Shown here: in pieces, positions 36,216-44,302 of the stretch
Numbering within the stretch: the stretch's first letter is position 1
How the letters are laid out: each line of letters starts with the position of its first letter
NCBI RefSeq assembly: GCF_002968835.1
Contig: NZ_PKQK01000010.1
Location: forward strand, 1-64,000
Reading direction: 5' to 3'
DNA length: 64,000 bases
Source of the DNA: Paenibacillus sp. PCH8
GTDB taxonomy: Bacteria > Bacillota > Bacilli > Paenibacillales > Paenibacillaceae
Program-made: the position numbers and the translations under genes
The notes under the pieces: model-generated
The model's input: only the letters and a program-made list of their open reading frames with translations
Told to the model about the DNA's origin: nothing
Database searches by the model: none

Positions 36216-37982
36216 TTATTGTTTGCTTACATTGAAATGAGAGATCAGTTCCTGTAGTTCCTCAGACATGCCATTCAGTCGTGTGGAAGAGTCTACCAGT
36301 GTAATCAAAGAGGCTTTTTGCTCATCAACAGATGAGGAAATTTGTTCACTGCTGTCTGCTGTTTTACTTACGCTGGAAGACAAGTCATCAGCTGTAGCGG
36401 TCATTTCCTCCGTACCCGCAGAGATTTCTTCCGTAGCACTTGAAACTTCCTGAATCTGGTTGGAAACTTTTTTCGCTGCTTCCAGAATATCTTCAAACAA
36501 CTGACCTGTTTGTTCGGCTACGCTAAGCCCTGTATCTACTTCTGACGTACCTTGTTCCATGGCACGAACAGCTTGTTTGATTCCAGCCTGAATCTCTTGG
36601 ATCAACACGCCAACCTGGCTAGTCGCTTGTTCAGACTGCTCGGCAAGTTTGCGTACTTCACCTGCGACAACGGCAAATCCTCTTCCTTCTTCACCAACAC
36701 GCGCTGCTTCAATGGATGCATTGAGAGCAAGCAAGTTCGTTTGGCTGGAGATTCCTGAGATGATATTGAGAATATCGCCGATTTCCTGTGAGCGACTCTC
36801 AAGTACTTCAATGGCAGAAGCGGTATTCTTCACCGATTCCGTAATCAGGTTCATCTGCTCGGATACCTGACGGACCACGCTGTTACCTTGCTGTGAACGA
36901 CGTTCCATTTCATAGGCTTCATCCGCTACACTTGCTGAGCTGCTGGCAATGGTCTGGATTACGGTAGCCATCTCAGACATGGCGCGCGCACTATCCCGGG
37001 TTGCCTGCTCCTGTGAACGAATGTTAGAAGTGATTTGGGTAACGTTGTTATTGATGGAATCCGCGTTCTCACTGTTTCGTTCGGAAACTTCATATAGTTC
37101 TTTGGCAGATTGATTCACTTCTTGTGATGTGATTTGTACTTTAACGATCGTATCGTTGATTTTGCGAACCATCGTGTTGAACTTCTCGTTAACGAGTCCC
37201 AGATCGTCCTTGCCTGTCGGAATGTTGACATTCAAATTACCCCGACTTACGTCATCAATTCCTTTGATTAAGTGACGAATAGGGGACAGCGTGTTTTTAA
37301 CAACAAGATATTGAATAATCAGGAATAATAACAAGAAGGCAATCAGGATGATAATTCCGTTCTTGAGCAATGAGTTTAATCCTGCAGGTACGGCTGTTGC
37401 ATCCGCATCAACGGCGAAATAAGAGAAAATCTTACCGTTGCTATCTTTGATTGGATAAGCAATCGTAGTCCAAGTTCCGAAATCATCGGAATAGAACGTT
37501 GTAAATGTAGGTCGATCCGTATTGATCATTTCTTTCAGTGCATTGGCTACCACCACGGGCTGCTCATACATGTCACCGATATTTACATTCTCGCTTTGAA
37601 AAGCCTCTCTAAGGTTGGTCGGCATCGCTACAAGGGAAGTTAACCTCTTGTTGTCACCACCGAGCTCAACACCGAAGATGTAGGCTTGTGCAATGTTAGG
37701 ATAATATTGTTGCATTTCATCAAAATACGCTCGTAATTTGGTTTGTGTTGTTCCATCATAGTTGCCTTCCGTAATAGCAGCTTGTACATCAGTGGGATTG
37801 ATATCTTCAGCCCACTTCTTGGTGATTTGTGCCACCTGTCCATGCAACTGATCAACAAGAACGGTTTTCTGAAAATAATAACTGCTTGCAATCAGTGCTA
37901 CCCCGATGATAATGATATTAGTAAAAGAGAGTAACAGATTTTTGGAGAAAAACGACATGCTCTTCCAACTTAATGATTTCAC
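36216..37982 (-). CDS. Methyl-accepting chemotaxis protein
   Basis: The 588-residue protein is a membrane chemoreceptor. The first membrane helix is near residues 18-38 and the second near 208-228. Between them is a sensor domain of about 165 residues with Cache-like features, such as TTIAYPIKDSNGKIFSYFAVD. A HAMP domain (230-282) follows, then a long signalling coiled coil with the conserved tip SQTNLLALNASIEAARVGEEGRG that contacts CheA and CheW. Runs of Glu/Gln pairs are likely methylation sites. It is read in the same direction as the NRPS gene and just upstream of it. The ligand is not known. Confidence 0.95.
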   Translation of the reverse strand: MKSLSWKSMSFFSKNLLLSFTNIIIIGVALIASSYYFQKTVLVDQLHGQVAQITKKWAEDINPTDVQAAITEGNYDGTTQTKLRAYFDEMQQYYPNIAQAYIFGVELGGDNKRLTSLVAMPTNLREAFQSENVNIGDMYEQPVVVANALKEMINTDRPTFTTFYSDDFGTWTTIAYPIKDSNGKIFSYFAVDADATAVPAGLNSLLKNGIIILIAFLLLFLIIQYLVVKNTLSPIRHLIKGIDDVSRGNLNVNIPTGKDDLGLVNEKFNTMVRKINDTIVKVQITSQEVNQSAKELYEVSERNSENADSINNNVTQITSNIRSQEQATRDSARAMSEMATVIQTIASSSASVADEAYEMERRSQQGNSVVRQVSEQMNLITESVKNTASAIEVLESRSQEIGDILNIISGISSQTNLLALNASIEAARVGEEGRGFAVVAGEVRKLAEQSEQATSQVGVLIQEIQAGIKQAVRAMEQGTSEVDTGLSVAEQTGQLFEDILEAAKKVSNQIQEVSSATEEISAGTEEMTATADDLSSSVSKTADSSEQISSSVDEQKASLITLVDSSTRLNGMSEELQELISHFNVSKQ

Positions 37983-38466
37983 TAAATTCCACTCCTGATC
38001 TTCTTTAAATTAAGAAACTTTAGGGTTGCTTTGGTACAGTGAACTACATCATTTCGTTATCCCCTCCAAGGAAATTTGTGCGACAATGGTCTTGGTTTTT
38101 CAGACGCTAAGTAGAGACTTATGTATCGTTTGAACCAAGTGTCTAATTATTAAAGCACATCTATAACTAATATGTCGTATAAAATGTCGTTAAATTGAAT
38201 AGTTTCGTTAAAAGTTTTTTAATATTTTACGTATTTATGGACATATCAGGTGAAATATAGGTATTTAGAACTGTTTATTTAAAAATTTACCATTTCTTTA
38301 CTTCATTCTGTATTCTATAACATGACGGGTAAAAATACATCCTTAAACATGGGAAAAGAATAGCTTGCCGAGATGCAACAGAAGGCATGGATATACATCG
38401 GAAGCGGTTTTATCTATAATAACTACATATGCATTTCTCAAATTATGAGCAGGCGGGGGTTTATAG
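37983..38466. other. Intergenic region, 484 bases, AT-rich, divergent promoters
   Basis: The region separates the leftward chemoreceptor gene from rpiA. It is very AT-rich (especially 38160-38330) and holds no coding frame. Apart from the rpiA promoter at its right end I see no hairpin or riboswitch. A sigma-D promoter for the chemoreceptor was looked for and not found. Confidence 0.5.
38392..38420 (+). promoter_or_regulatory. Sigma-A type promoter of rpiA
   Basis: TATACA (38392-38397) and TATAAT (38415-38420) are separated by 17 bases, about 45 bases before the start codon. Confidence 0.6.
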
Positions 38467-39138
38467 ATGAATCTTAAACAGATAGCAGCGGAGCGTGCAG
38501 CAGAATATGTTGAAGATGGAATGAAGGTTGGATTAGGTACAGGTTCAACGGCTTATTATGCCATCTGCCGAATCGGTGAGCGGGTACGTGACGGACTGAA
38601 TATTCAAGCGGTTGCCACTTCTGAAGCTTCGGACAAGCTTGCCCGGGAGTGGGGCATCCCCATTGTTCCGTTTGACCAGATTGGACGTCTGGATCTGACC
38701 ATTGACGGAGCAGATGAAGTAGATCCCGAATTTAACCTGATTAAAGGTGGCGGTGGGGCTCTTTTGCGTGAGAAAATCGTGGCAGCCAATAGTGACAAAT
38801 TAATTATTGTAGCGGATGGCAGCAAAGCAGTACAAAAGTTAGGGCAATTCCCATTGCCAGTTGAGGTAGTTCCATTTGCTTCAGAGTGGACCTTCCAGGC
38901 GCTTGAGGAATTGGGATGCCAGCCGCAGTGGCGGATGGATGGACAGGAACGTTATCAGACGGACAACGGAAATCTGATTGCGGATTGTCATATGAAAGTC
39001 ATTGATCATGCAGCGGAACTTAATGTTCAACTTAATATGCTGCCGGGTGTCGTTGATAACGGACTTTTTGTGGGTATGGCGAACACCGTTATCTTAGCGA
39101 AAGAGGACGGCACGATTGACGAGCTTCATCGTTCTTAA
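38467..39138 (+). CDS. rpiA: Ribose-5-phosphate isomerase A
   Basis: The 223-residue enzyme interconverts ribose 5-phosphate and ribulose 5-phosphate in the pentose phosphate pathway. Family motifs are VGLGTGSTAYYAI near residue 22, the catalytic DGADEVDPEFNLIKGGGGALLREK (in two parts) near 82-105, and DNGLFVGMANTVI near the end. Length is normal for RpiA (about 220). A purine-rich GCGGGGG site lies before ATG, and a good promoter is upstream. It is the only pentose phosphate gene here. Confidence 0.95.
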   Translation: MNLKQIAAERAAEYVEDGMKVGLGTGSTAYYAICRIGERVRDGLNIQAVATSEASDKLAREWGIPIVPFDQIGRLDLTIDGADEVDPEFNLIKGGGGALLREKIVAANSDKLIIVADGSKAVQKLGQFPLPVEVVPFASEWTFQALEELGCQPQWRMDGQERYQTDNGNLIADCHMKVIDHAAELNVQLNMLPGVVDNGLFVGMANTVILAKEDGTIDELHRS

Positions 39139-39149
39139 TAACGTGCCGT

Positions 39150-39251
39150 ATGGTTCGCGGGGAGTACTATGATTCAATTCGTATGGGAATGCTTCGCGAG
39201 GAGTGGGAGCAACAGCTGTCTTCAGATGCAAGCCGAAATGTAAACAATTGA
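39150..39251 (+). CDS. Possible small protein of 33 residues
   Basis: An open frame between rpiA and the marR gene encodes a charged peptide containing the segments EYYDSIRMG and LREEWEQQLSS, with a composition more like a real protein than random translation. It ends 15 bases before the marR start. No clear ribosome binding site precedes the ATG, so this is uncertain; another frame across the same bases gives only 24 residues. Confidence 0.3.
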   Translation: MVRGEYYDSIRMGMLREEWEQQLSSDASRNVNN

Positions 39252-39266
39252 TGGAGGATTATTGAA

Positions 39267-39728
39267 ATGCTGAACACGGAGGACAACCGGGAACTGTCTT
39301 TACAGTTATTCGTGGTTCTTGCTAGGGCCTACAATTCTGTGACCTCACGTTCCAATCGGGACATTCAGAGTCACGGACTGAATACGACAGAATTTGGCGT
39401 ACTTGATTTGTTATATCATAAGGGACCACAGGCTTTGCAAAAGATCGGCGAAAAAGTTCTAATGTCCAGTGGGAATATTACGTATGTTGTAGATAAGTTA
39501 CAGAATAAAAATCTACTGTTTCGCCGGCCCTCCAAGGAAGATCGGCGTGTCATCTACGCTGAATTAACCGAAGAAGGTAGACAATTGTTTACAGAGATAT
39601 TTCCTCAACATCATCAAGTCATCATTGATGCTCTGGGCGGACTTGACCCGTCAGAAAAGGCGGCTGCGATTCGGATGTTGAAGAAACTGGGACTGGCAGC
39701 AGAGGGGAAAACTGACTTGCGTACATAG
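39267..39728 (+). CDS. MarR family regulator
   Basis: The 153-residue protein is a winged helix MarR-type regulator: LNTTEFGVLDLLYHKGP leads into the helix-turn-helix with KIGEKVLMSSGNITYVVDKL, followed by the wing with KEDRRVIYAELTEEG. The SGNITYVVDKLQNKNLL segment resembles the subgroup of MarR proteins that respond to oxidants or quinones, but the cysteine of that group is not where expected, and no cysteine is present at all. GGAGG lies before ATG. No obvious target gene adjoins it. Confidence 0.88.
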   Translation: MLNTEDNRELSLQLFVVLARAYNSVTSRSNRDIQSHGLNTTEFGVLDLLYHKGPQALQKIGEKVLMSSGNITYVVDKLQNKNLLFRRPSKEDRRVIYAELTEEGRQLFTEIFPQHHQVIIDALGGLDPSEKAAAIRMLKKLGLAAEGKTDLRT

Positions 39729-39748
39729 CGCAGGTCAGTTTTTTTTGT
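39708..39748 (+). terminator. Intrinsic terminator overlapping the marR stop codon
   Basis: AACTGAC (39710-39716) pairs with GTCAGTT (39734-39740), with an inner TTGCG/CGCAG stem, followed by eight T. The TAG stop codon lies in the loop region. Confidence 0.85.
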
Positions 39749-39819
39749 GAAACTTGAAGAGTACAACAGTTACTCGCTGAGTGACTTGCATGGTTCAATC
39801 TAATATAGGAAGATTGTTC

Positions 39820-39867
39820 TATACATGAATGGCGTGAATGAATGCTCCTCAAAAGTTCATGTATAAT
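39820..39867. promoter_or_regulatory. Inverted repeat with perfect ten-base arms and a -10 element
   Basis: TATACATGAA (39820-39829) and TTCATGTATA (39856-39865) are exact reverse complements separated by 26 bases. TATAAT (39862-39867) overlaps the right arm and may be the promoter of the kinase genes. The right arm shares the twelve bases AAGTTCATGTAT with the palindrome before the TraX-like gene. Confidence 0.4.
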
Positions 39868-39897
39868 AAAATAGAAGTAATGTGAGCGATTGGGTGA

Positions 39898-40140
39898 GAA
39901 CGGAAAATTCGAACTAAACAGGATTCACAATATAGCTTAAACGATTTAGCAGAAAGTGTACTCGTACAGAGTCCTGATCTGTTTACCCATTATATTGCTC
40001 GGCTGAAAGTTCTGCTTGCAGGTTATCAAGTATCGTCAGAGGATCTGGCCATCCTGCAACGGCACATGGAAAGTACGATTGCTGACTCAGCCAGCGACAT
40101 TTTGCAATGTTGGCATGGCTCGCAATTAGGAGAGGAGTGA
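39898..40140 (+). CDS. Small open frame before the hybrid kinase, start disrupted
   Basis: An 80-residue open frame reads as a plausible helical protein, with segments LNDLAESVLVQSPDLF, ARLKVLLAGYQVSSEDL and ILQRHMESTIADSASDIL, and ends one base before the kinase ATG. It has no usable start codon. A GTG at 39894 lies in another frame; removing one A from the four-A run at 39904-39907 would join GTG to this frame. It may be a regulator or partner of the kinase. It could also be a broken remnant of a longer sensor. I do not recognise a family. Confidence 0.4.
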   Translation, partial: ERKIRTKQDSQYSLNDLAESVLVQSPDLFTHYIARLKVLLAGYQVSSEDLAILQRHMESTIADSASDILQCWHGSQLGEE

Positions 40141-40141
40141 T

Positions 40142-41512
40142 ATGTTGTCTGATGAGAGCGAAGAGATTCAGAGGTTACGCAGAACGATTGAGCAATTATC
40201 CGATCAGATGCGGCTGGAACTGGAAGAATTGAATTTGCAAGAGACTATACATTATATTGTTCGTTTGCTCGAACCCCAAGTAAGGAAAAATGGAAATCAG
40301 TTGTCGGTAGACTGTGATTCCAGAATTTCTGCTCTACTTGAAGAGGATTCAACGAGAATTACACAAATACTTATCAATCTGATTCAGAATGCAAACCAAT
40401 TCACCTCAGAAGGCTCCATACGGATACGAGTCACCCTTATTAAAGATGAAGAGAGTCGCCAAATCATCCGATTCGAAGTTGAAGACACGGGAATTGGTAT
40501 CTCTGAAGAAGATCAGACCCGATTATTCCAACCCTACATGCAGAAAGAACGAGGGCGTTCGAAAGAGTATGAAGGAACGGGTCTTGGATTGTCGATCTGT
40601 AAGTCTCTTGTTACGCTTATGGGAGGTCAGATCGGGATCGACAGCAAGGAGGGGGAAGGATCTAGATTCTGGTTCGAACTCACATTTGGCAATAGATACG
40701 GTAGTGATTCTGCACGTAAGTCCGATACGGACTCTTCTCAGGAGTATCAGGATGAGTGTGAGAGTGGCGAAGCTCCTTCCGCATCCATCTTGCTGGCTGA
40801 CGATAATGTTATTAACAGACAACTGGTTATGTTGCAACTCAAAAAAATGGGAATAACCCAAGTGCACGCTGTCCTGAATGGGGAGGAAGCTGTGGCTGCT
40901 TTTCTAAGCAATAGATACAGCCTGATTCTCATGGACAATAGGATGCCAATCATGGACGGATTGGAAGCAACACGCCAAATCCGCTCGATAGAAATGGATG
41001 AAATGCGTCATTCCACTCCAATTATTGCGATGACAGGTAACGTCATGCAGGGAGAGAAGGATAAATGTATGGAAGCCGGGATGAATGACTTCATAGGCAA
41101 ACCGTTTACACTGGAAGTCCTGAGTGCGATGATCCAGAAGTGGCATCCATCATCTGAACCGGTAGAGATATTAAATATGAGAATCGTGCGTGAGATTGCC
41201 GAATTAAACACGGATGGTGATCGTAAACTCCTCGATATGTTATTGGACATGTATCGTTCCGAGACACCGGGTAAGATTGAAGTGCTGCGCAGACATATTG
41301 TGTCAGGGGACCATACAGCTGCAACCGAAGTAGCCCACGATCTGAAATCAGGAAGTTTGAGTCTGGGTATTCGGTATTTATCAACCTTATTTGCCCAGAT
41401 CGAGCAGTTCGCCAAGGAAGGCCATCCGCGCAAAGCAGAACCATTGCTGGATGCTTTGCTTCCCGCCTATCAAACGGCATGTAGTGCTCTGCAACGAGTA
41501 AGCAAGGATTAA
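40142..41512 (+). CDS. Hybrid histidine kinase-like protein lacking the DHp domain (HATPase-REC-HPt)
   Basis: The 456-residue protein has an ATP-binding kinase domain (about 30-185: N box QILINLIQNANQFT, G1 EDTGIGISEED, G2 GTGLGLSICKSLVTLMGG), a receiver domain (about 215-330: acidic LLADDNVINRQ, phospho-acceptor aspartate in LILMDNRMP, lysine in IGKPFT) and a histidine phosphotransfer domain (about 350-450: histidine in EVAHDLKSGSL). The segment before the ATPase domain starts right after where the second DHp helix would be, so no H-box histidine is present and no sensor domain either. The frame cannot extend upstream because of a stop codon, and AGGAGAGGAG fits the chosen ATG. It may get phosphate from another kinase, or the gene may have lost its 5' part. 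A small frame precedes it directly. Confidence 0.85.
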   Translation: MLSDESEEIQRLRRTIEQLSDQMRLELEELNLQETIHYIVRLLEPQVRKNGNQLSVDCDSRISALLEEDSTRITQILINLIQNANQFTSEGSIRIRVTLIKDEESRQIIRFEVEDTGIGISEEDQTRLFQPYMQKERGRSKEYEGTGLGLSICKSLVTLMGGQIGIDSKEGEGSRFWFELTFGNRYGSDSARKSDTDSSQEYQDECESGEAPSASILLADDNVINRQLVMLQLKKMGITQVHAVLNGEEAVAAFLSNRYSLILMDNRMPIMDGLEATRQIRSIEMDEMRHSTPIIAMTGNVMQGEKDKCMEAGMNDFIGKPFTLEVLSAMIQKWHPSSEPVEILNMRIVREIAELNTDGDRKLLDMLLDMYRSETPGKIEVLRRHIVSGDHTAATEVAHDLKSGSLSLGIRYLSTLFAQIEQFAKEGHPRKAEPLLDALLPAYQTACSALQRVSKD

Positions 41513-41578
41513 TCACATCGGTTAATGGATCATACATCATATGCGTCCGTAACCCAATGAAAGAGAGGAAGGACATCT

Positions 41579-42541
41579 ATGATACTCTATGGACTTATGG
41601 CATTGGTCCTGATCGTTCTTGCTCTTCTATGGGCAGGAGGACTCTACTTTTTCAAAACGGCCATTCGGCGTACACCAAAAACGTTTTTGGTTGACAACCC
41701 GAATCTGATGCCTGAACCGGATAATGAAATGATCAGCAGTGCTTCTGATCTGAAGTGGCTTGATACTCAACGTGCCGAAAAGATAACTATTCAATCGCAT
41801 GATGGATTAAATCTGCACGGTACATGGCTCCGTTCCATTACCGGATCAGATCAGACGGTTATTCTGGCACATGGCTATTCAGGCAGAGGTAGAGAGATGG
41901 CCGGATTTGCTCGGTTTTACGCCGAAAAGCATGGATTTAACATCCTGATGCCAGATGATCGGGGCCATGGTCAGAGCGAAGGCAACATCATTGGTTTTGG
42001 CTGGTTAGATCGTAAAGATTATGTCCAGTGGACCCACTGGGTTCTTGAAAAAGTGGGCATACAGGGAGACATCATGTTACATGGAATATCCATGGGAGGG
42101 GCTACTGTACTTATGACAGGTGGTGAGACCCTACCCATTCAGGTGAAGGCAATTGTCTCTGATTGTGCGTATACATCCGTGGAAGATGAATTGACTTTCC
42201 AGTTGAAGCAGTTGTACAGACTTCCAGCATTTCCGTTTATACCTGTCACTAGCCTAATCTCCAAGTGGAAAGCAGGGTATTCATTCAGAGAAGCATCAGC
42301 GCTCAAGCAACTGGTGAAAGTCAATGTACCCGTACTGTTCATTCATGGTGAAGCAGATACGTTCGTACCCACAGAAATGGTATACAGGTTATATGAAGCT
42401 TGTCCAACAGATAAGGAGTTGTTAACCATTCCCGGTGCCGGTCATGGTACAGCGTTTCAAGTGGATCGCACCAGATATGAGGCGGCACTGGAATCCTTTA
42501 TGAAAAGAAACCTGTTATCCTCTGCCTTACATGATCTGTGA
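41579..42541 (+). CDS. Alpha/beta hydrolase with N-terminal membrane anchor
   Basis: The 320-residue protein is an alpha/beta hydrolase similar to the YqkD group. One membrane helix lies at residues 3-24 (LYGLMALVLIVLALLWAGGLYFF without the last residues), and the hydrolase faces one side of the membrane. The catalytic triad appears to be serine in LHGISMGGATV, aspartate in HGEADTFVP and histidine in PGAGHGTAF; the oxyanion HGYSGRGREM motif is present. Substrate unknown. It starts about 66 bases after the kinase gene, with GAGAGGAAGG before ATG. Confidence 0.82.
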   Translation: MILYGLMALVLIVLALLWAGGLYFFKTAIRRTPKTFLVDNPNLMPEPDNEMISSASDLKWLDTQRAEKITIQSHDGLNLHGTWLRSITGSDQTVILAHGYSGRGREMAGFARFYAEKHGFNILMPDDRGHGQSEGNIIGFGWLDRKDYVQWTHWVLEKVGIQGDIMLHGISMGGATVLMTGGETLPIQVKAIVSDCAYTSVEDELTFQLKQLYRLPAFPFIPVTSLISKWKAGYSFREASALKQLVKVNVPVLFIHGEADTFVPTEMVYRLYEACPTDKELLTIPGAGHGTAFQVDRTRYEAALESFMKRNLLSSALHDL

Positions 42542-42599
42542 TGAACAGGCATGGTTTCATTCCAAAGGAATCTAGCCACCTGTCAGAGAGGAGTTAAGT

Positions 42600-43586
42600 A
42601 TGGACACATACGTTATTGGGATAGATGGAGGAGGAAGCTACACCCGTGTGGCTGTCGCTGATCAGCATGGAAGGCTGCTGTCATATGTGCAAAAGGGTGG
42701 CTGCAACCGATATCATGATGCCTGTGCAGAGCCAAATGTGCTTGAAGGCATCAGGGAGGCTATAACTCAGGCTGGACTCAAGCCAGACCATATCGCCTCC
42801 ATTCAGGCAGGGATGGCAGGTCTGGATCGGCCTGAGGATACCGTTTGGGCCGAAGCCTTGCTCGCTCGAACAGGGATTACAGGCAAGATCAGTGCAGTAA
42901 ATGATACGCATATCGCACATACAGCGGCCTTCCATGGTGAGCCAGGTGTTGTTGCAATTGGAGGCACGGGATCTCTGATCCTTGGCAGAACGGAACAGGG
43001 AGTCTGGCTTCGCAACGATCAGTTCGGTCATTATGCACCGACAGCAGCACGTTTTTTGGCTTATGACGCGGTGCATTCCATCCTTGCAGGACGTTATGAG
43101 CCTGAGGATCAGGAGTGGGTCCAGCAGGTGTTGACGTATTGGAATGTAACCTCCATCCGGGAACTTGCTACGTTAGGAGTGTCTGGATTTGCTGAAAATA
43201 AACAGGCGACCAATCGTAAATTTGGTCAGATGGCACCTTTGGTGACCGAAGCAGCTGTCCGCAATATTCCTCTCGCAGTTCGTGTGTGTGACTCGGCTGC
43301 AGATACCGCCGTAGTGGGCATCCTCTTGCTTGCGTCCTGTTTTGATCAGCCAACCGTATCCTTCACCCTTACCGGAAGTTGTCTGAGTTCACCCTATATG
43401 GTGGAAGCCGTTCAGAAAGGTCTGAATGCAGCTTGTACAGCCGAAGAAAAAAGAATTCAATACATAACCAGCAATGTACCGGCAGTTGGAGGTGCGCTGT
43501 TGGATGCTTATGAACTGGCTGGAATTGCGATGCGAGACCACATATCGACTGTGCTTCAGTCGGAGCTGAATCGGCACAAGACTTGA
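42600..43586 (+). CDS. BadF/BadG-type ATPase, probable N-acetylglucosamine kinase family
   Basis: The 328-residue protein belongs to the ASKHA sugar kinase fold: phosphate 1 motif VIGIDGGGSYTRVAVAD, the AGMAGLDRPED loop, a second phosphate motif GVVAIGGTGSLILG and the adenosine region with SFTLTGSCLSSPY. Bacterial members of this BadF/BadG group close to eukaryotic NAGK phosphorylate N-acetylglucosamine or related amino sugars released from cell wall or chitin. The substrate cannot be fixed from sequence. GAGAGGAG lies just before ATG. It follows the hydrolase by 58 bases and is followed by a GNAT gene; all three may be one transcript. Confidence 0.78.
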   Translation: MDTYVIGIDGGGSYTRVAVADQHGRLLSYVQKGGCNRYHDACAEPNVLEGIREAITQAGLKPDHIASIQAGMAGLDRPEDTVWAEALLARTGITGKISAVNDTHIAHTAAFHGEPGVVAIGGTGSLILGRTEQGVWLRNDQFGHYAPTAARFLAYDAVHSILAGRYEPEDQEWVQQVLTYWNVTSIRELATLGVSGFAENKQATNRKFGQMAPLVTEAAVRNIPLAVRVCDSAADTAVVGILLLASCFDQPTVSFTLTGSCLSSPYMVEAVQKGLNAACTAEEKRIQYITSNVPAVGGALLDAYELAGIAMRDHISTVLQSELNRHKT

Positions 43587-43649
43587 ACTTTGAAAGGCTA
43601 ACGACTACAATACGATAACGGAAACAAGCAAGGTATAGGAGGAATCAAG

Positions 43650-44087
43650 GTGTTAATTAATTTGAAATCACGCATAGAGGAGCCGGAAGTGCAGGAGCTG
43701 TTGTCTTACTCGGTCTTTCCAGATCCGGATCATCTGAAACGTGCGTTGAAACAATATGTAGAGCAGGACGAGCTGCATTTGGCCGGTTACGAAGCAGAAG
43801 AACAATTGATCGGTCTGATCGGCTATGAGTATACAGGTACTAGCGTGATCACCATTCAGCATATTGCAGTTCTGCCCGAGAACCGTCTCAAAAATTATGG
43901 TCGGGGCATGATTTCACAGCTACTGGAGAAATACAACCCTGACACATTGATGGCAGAGACGGAACTGGACGCTGTAGAGTTTTACCGGAATACGGGGTTT
44001 GTCGTATATAGTCTGGGCGAACTGTATCCAGGTGTGGAACGGTTCCGTTGTGTGCTTGAAAAAGAGGAAGATACAGACGAAGAGTAA
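43650..44087 (+). CDS. GNAT family N-acetyltransferase
   Basis: The 145-residue protein has the GNAT acetyl-CoA-binding motif A in IQHIAVLPENRLKNYGRGMI, followed by the motif B segment VEFYRNTGF near its end. The N-terminus has the usual first helices (SYSVFPDPDHLKRALKQY). The C-terminus is strongly acidic (EEDTDEE). It starts at GTG, with TAGGAGG eight bases upstream. Acceptor unknown. A terminator follows, closing the short gene run that starts with the hydrolase. Confidence 0.85.
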   Translation: MLINLKSRIEEPEVQELLSYSVFPDPDHLKRALKQYVEQDELHLAGYEAEEQLIGLIGYEYTGTSVITIQHIAVLPENRLKNYGRGMISQLLEKYNPDTLMAETELDAVEFYRNTGFVVYSLGELYPGVERFRCVLEKEEDTDEE

Positions 44088-44136
44088 TGCGTAGGCGCTC
44101 CTACTGTCTGGCATAGAAAACAGAGTGTAATTAAAG

Positions 44137-44184
44137 CAGGATGTTGGATTTGGCAATGAGCTGAGTCGGACGTCCTGTTTTTTT
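44137..44184 (+). terminator. Intrinsic terminator after the GNAT gene
   Basis: CAGGATGT (44137-44144) pairs with ACGTCCTG (44170-44177, one G-U pair) across a long loop, followed by seven T. Confidence 0.65.
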
Positions 44185-44260
44185 GCCGTTTTCATCAAAA
44201 TAGCAGGAAAAAAGTATTGCTTTTCAACATAGTTTCATTATAGAATAGTTTCACAGAAGA

Positions 44261-44281
44261 ATAGTTCGTTAAGTGAACTAT
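44261..44281. promoter_or_regulatory. Inverted repeat, probable MarR operator
   Basis: ATAGTTC (44261-44267) and GAACTAT (44275-44281) are perfect arms with a seven-base centre, 22 bases before the marR start. Just upstream is a weak promoter-like pair, TTGCTT (44217-44222) and TAGAAT (44241-44246). Position and symmetry suggest autorepression of the marR-MMPL operon. Confidence 0.55.
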
Positions 44282-44302
44282 ATTACGAAAGGAGAATGAT
44301 GA

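Noticed and set aside
38347..38376. Possible sigma-D (motility) promoter with GCCGAGAT
   Set aside because: The TAAA element is too far from it (19 bases instead of 15) and it points at rpiA, not the chemoreceptor gene.
39154..39204. Near-direct repeat TTCGCGGGGAGT / TTCGCGAGGAGT
   Set aside because: Only two copies, 39 bases apart, one mismatch; no sign of a transposon or regulatory array.
39169..39243. 24-residue frame between rpiA and marR
   Set aside because: It has a GGAG site but its Cys/Ser/Met-rich composition is less protein-like than the overlapping 33-residue frame.
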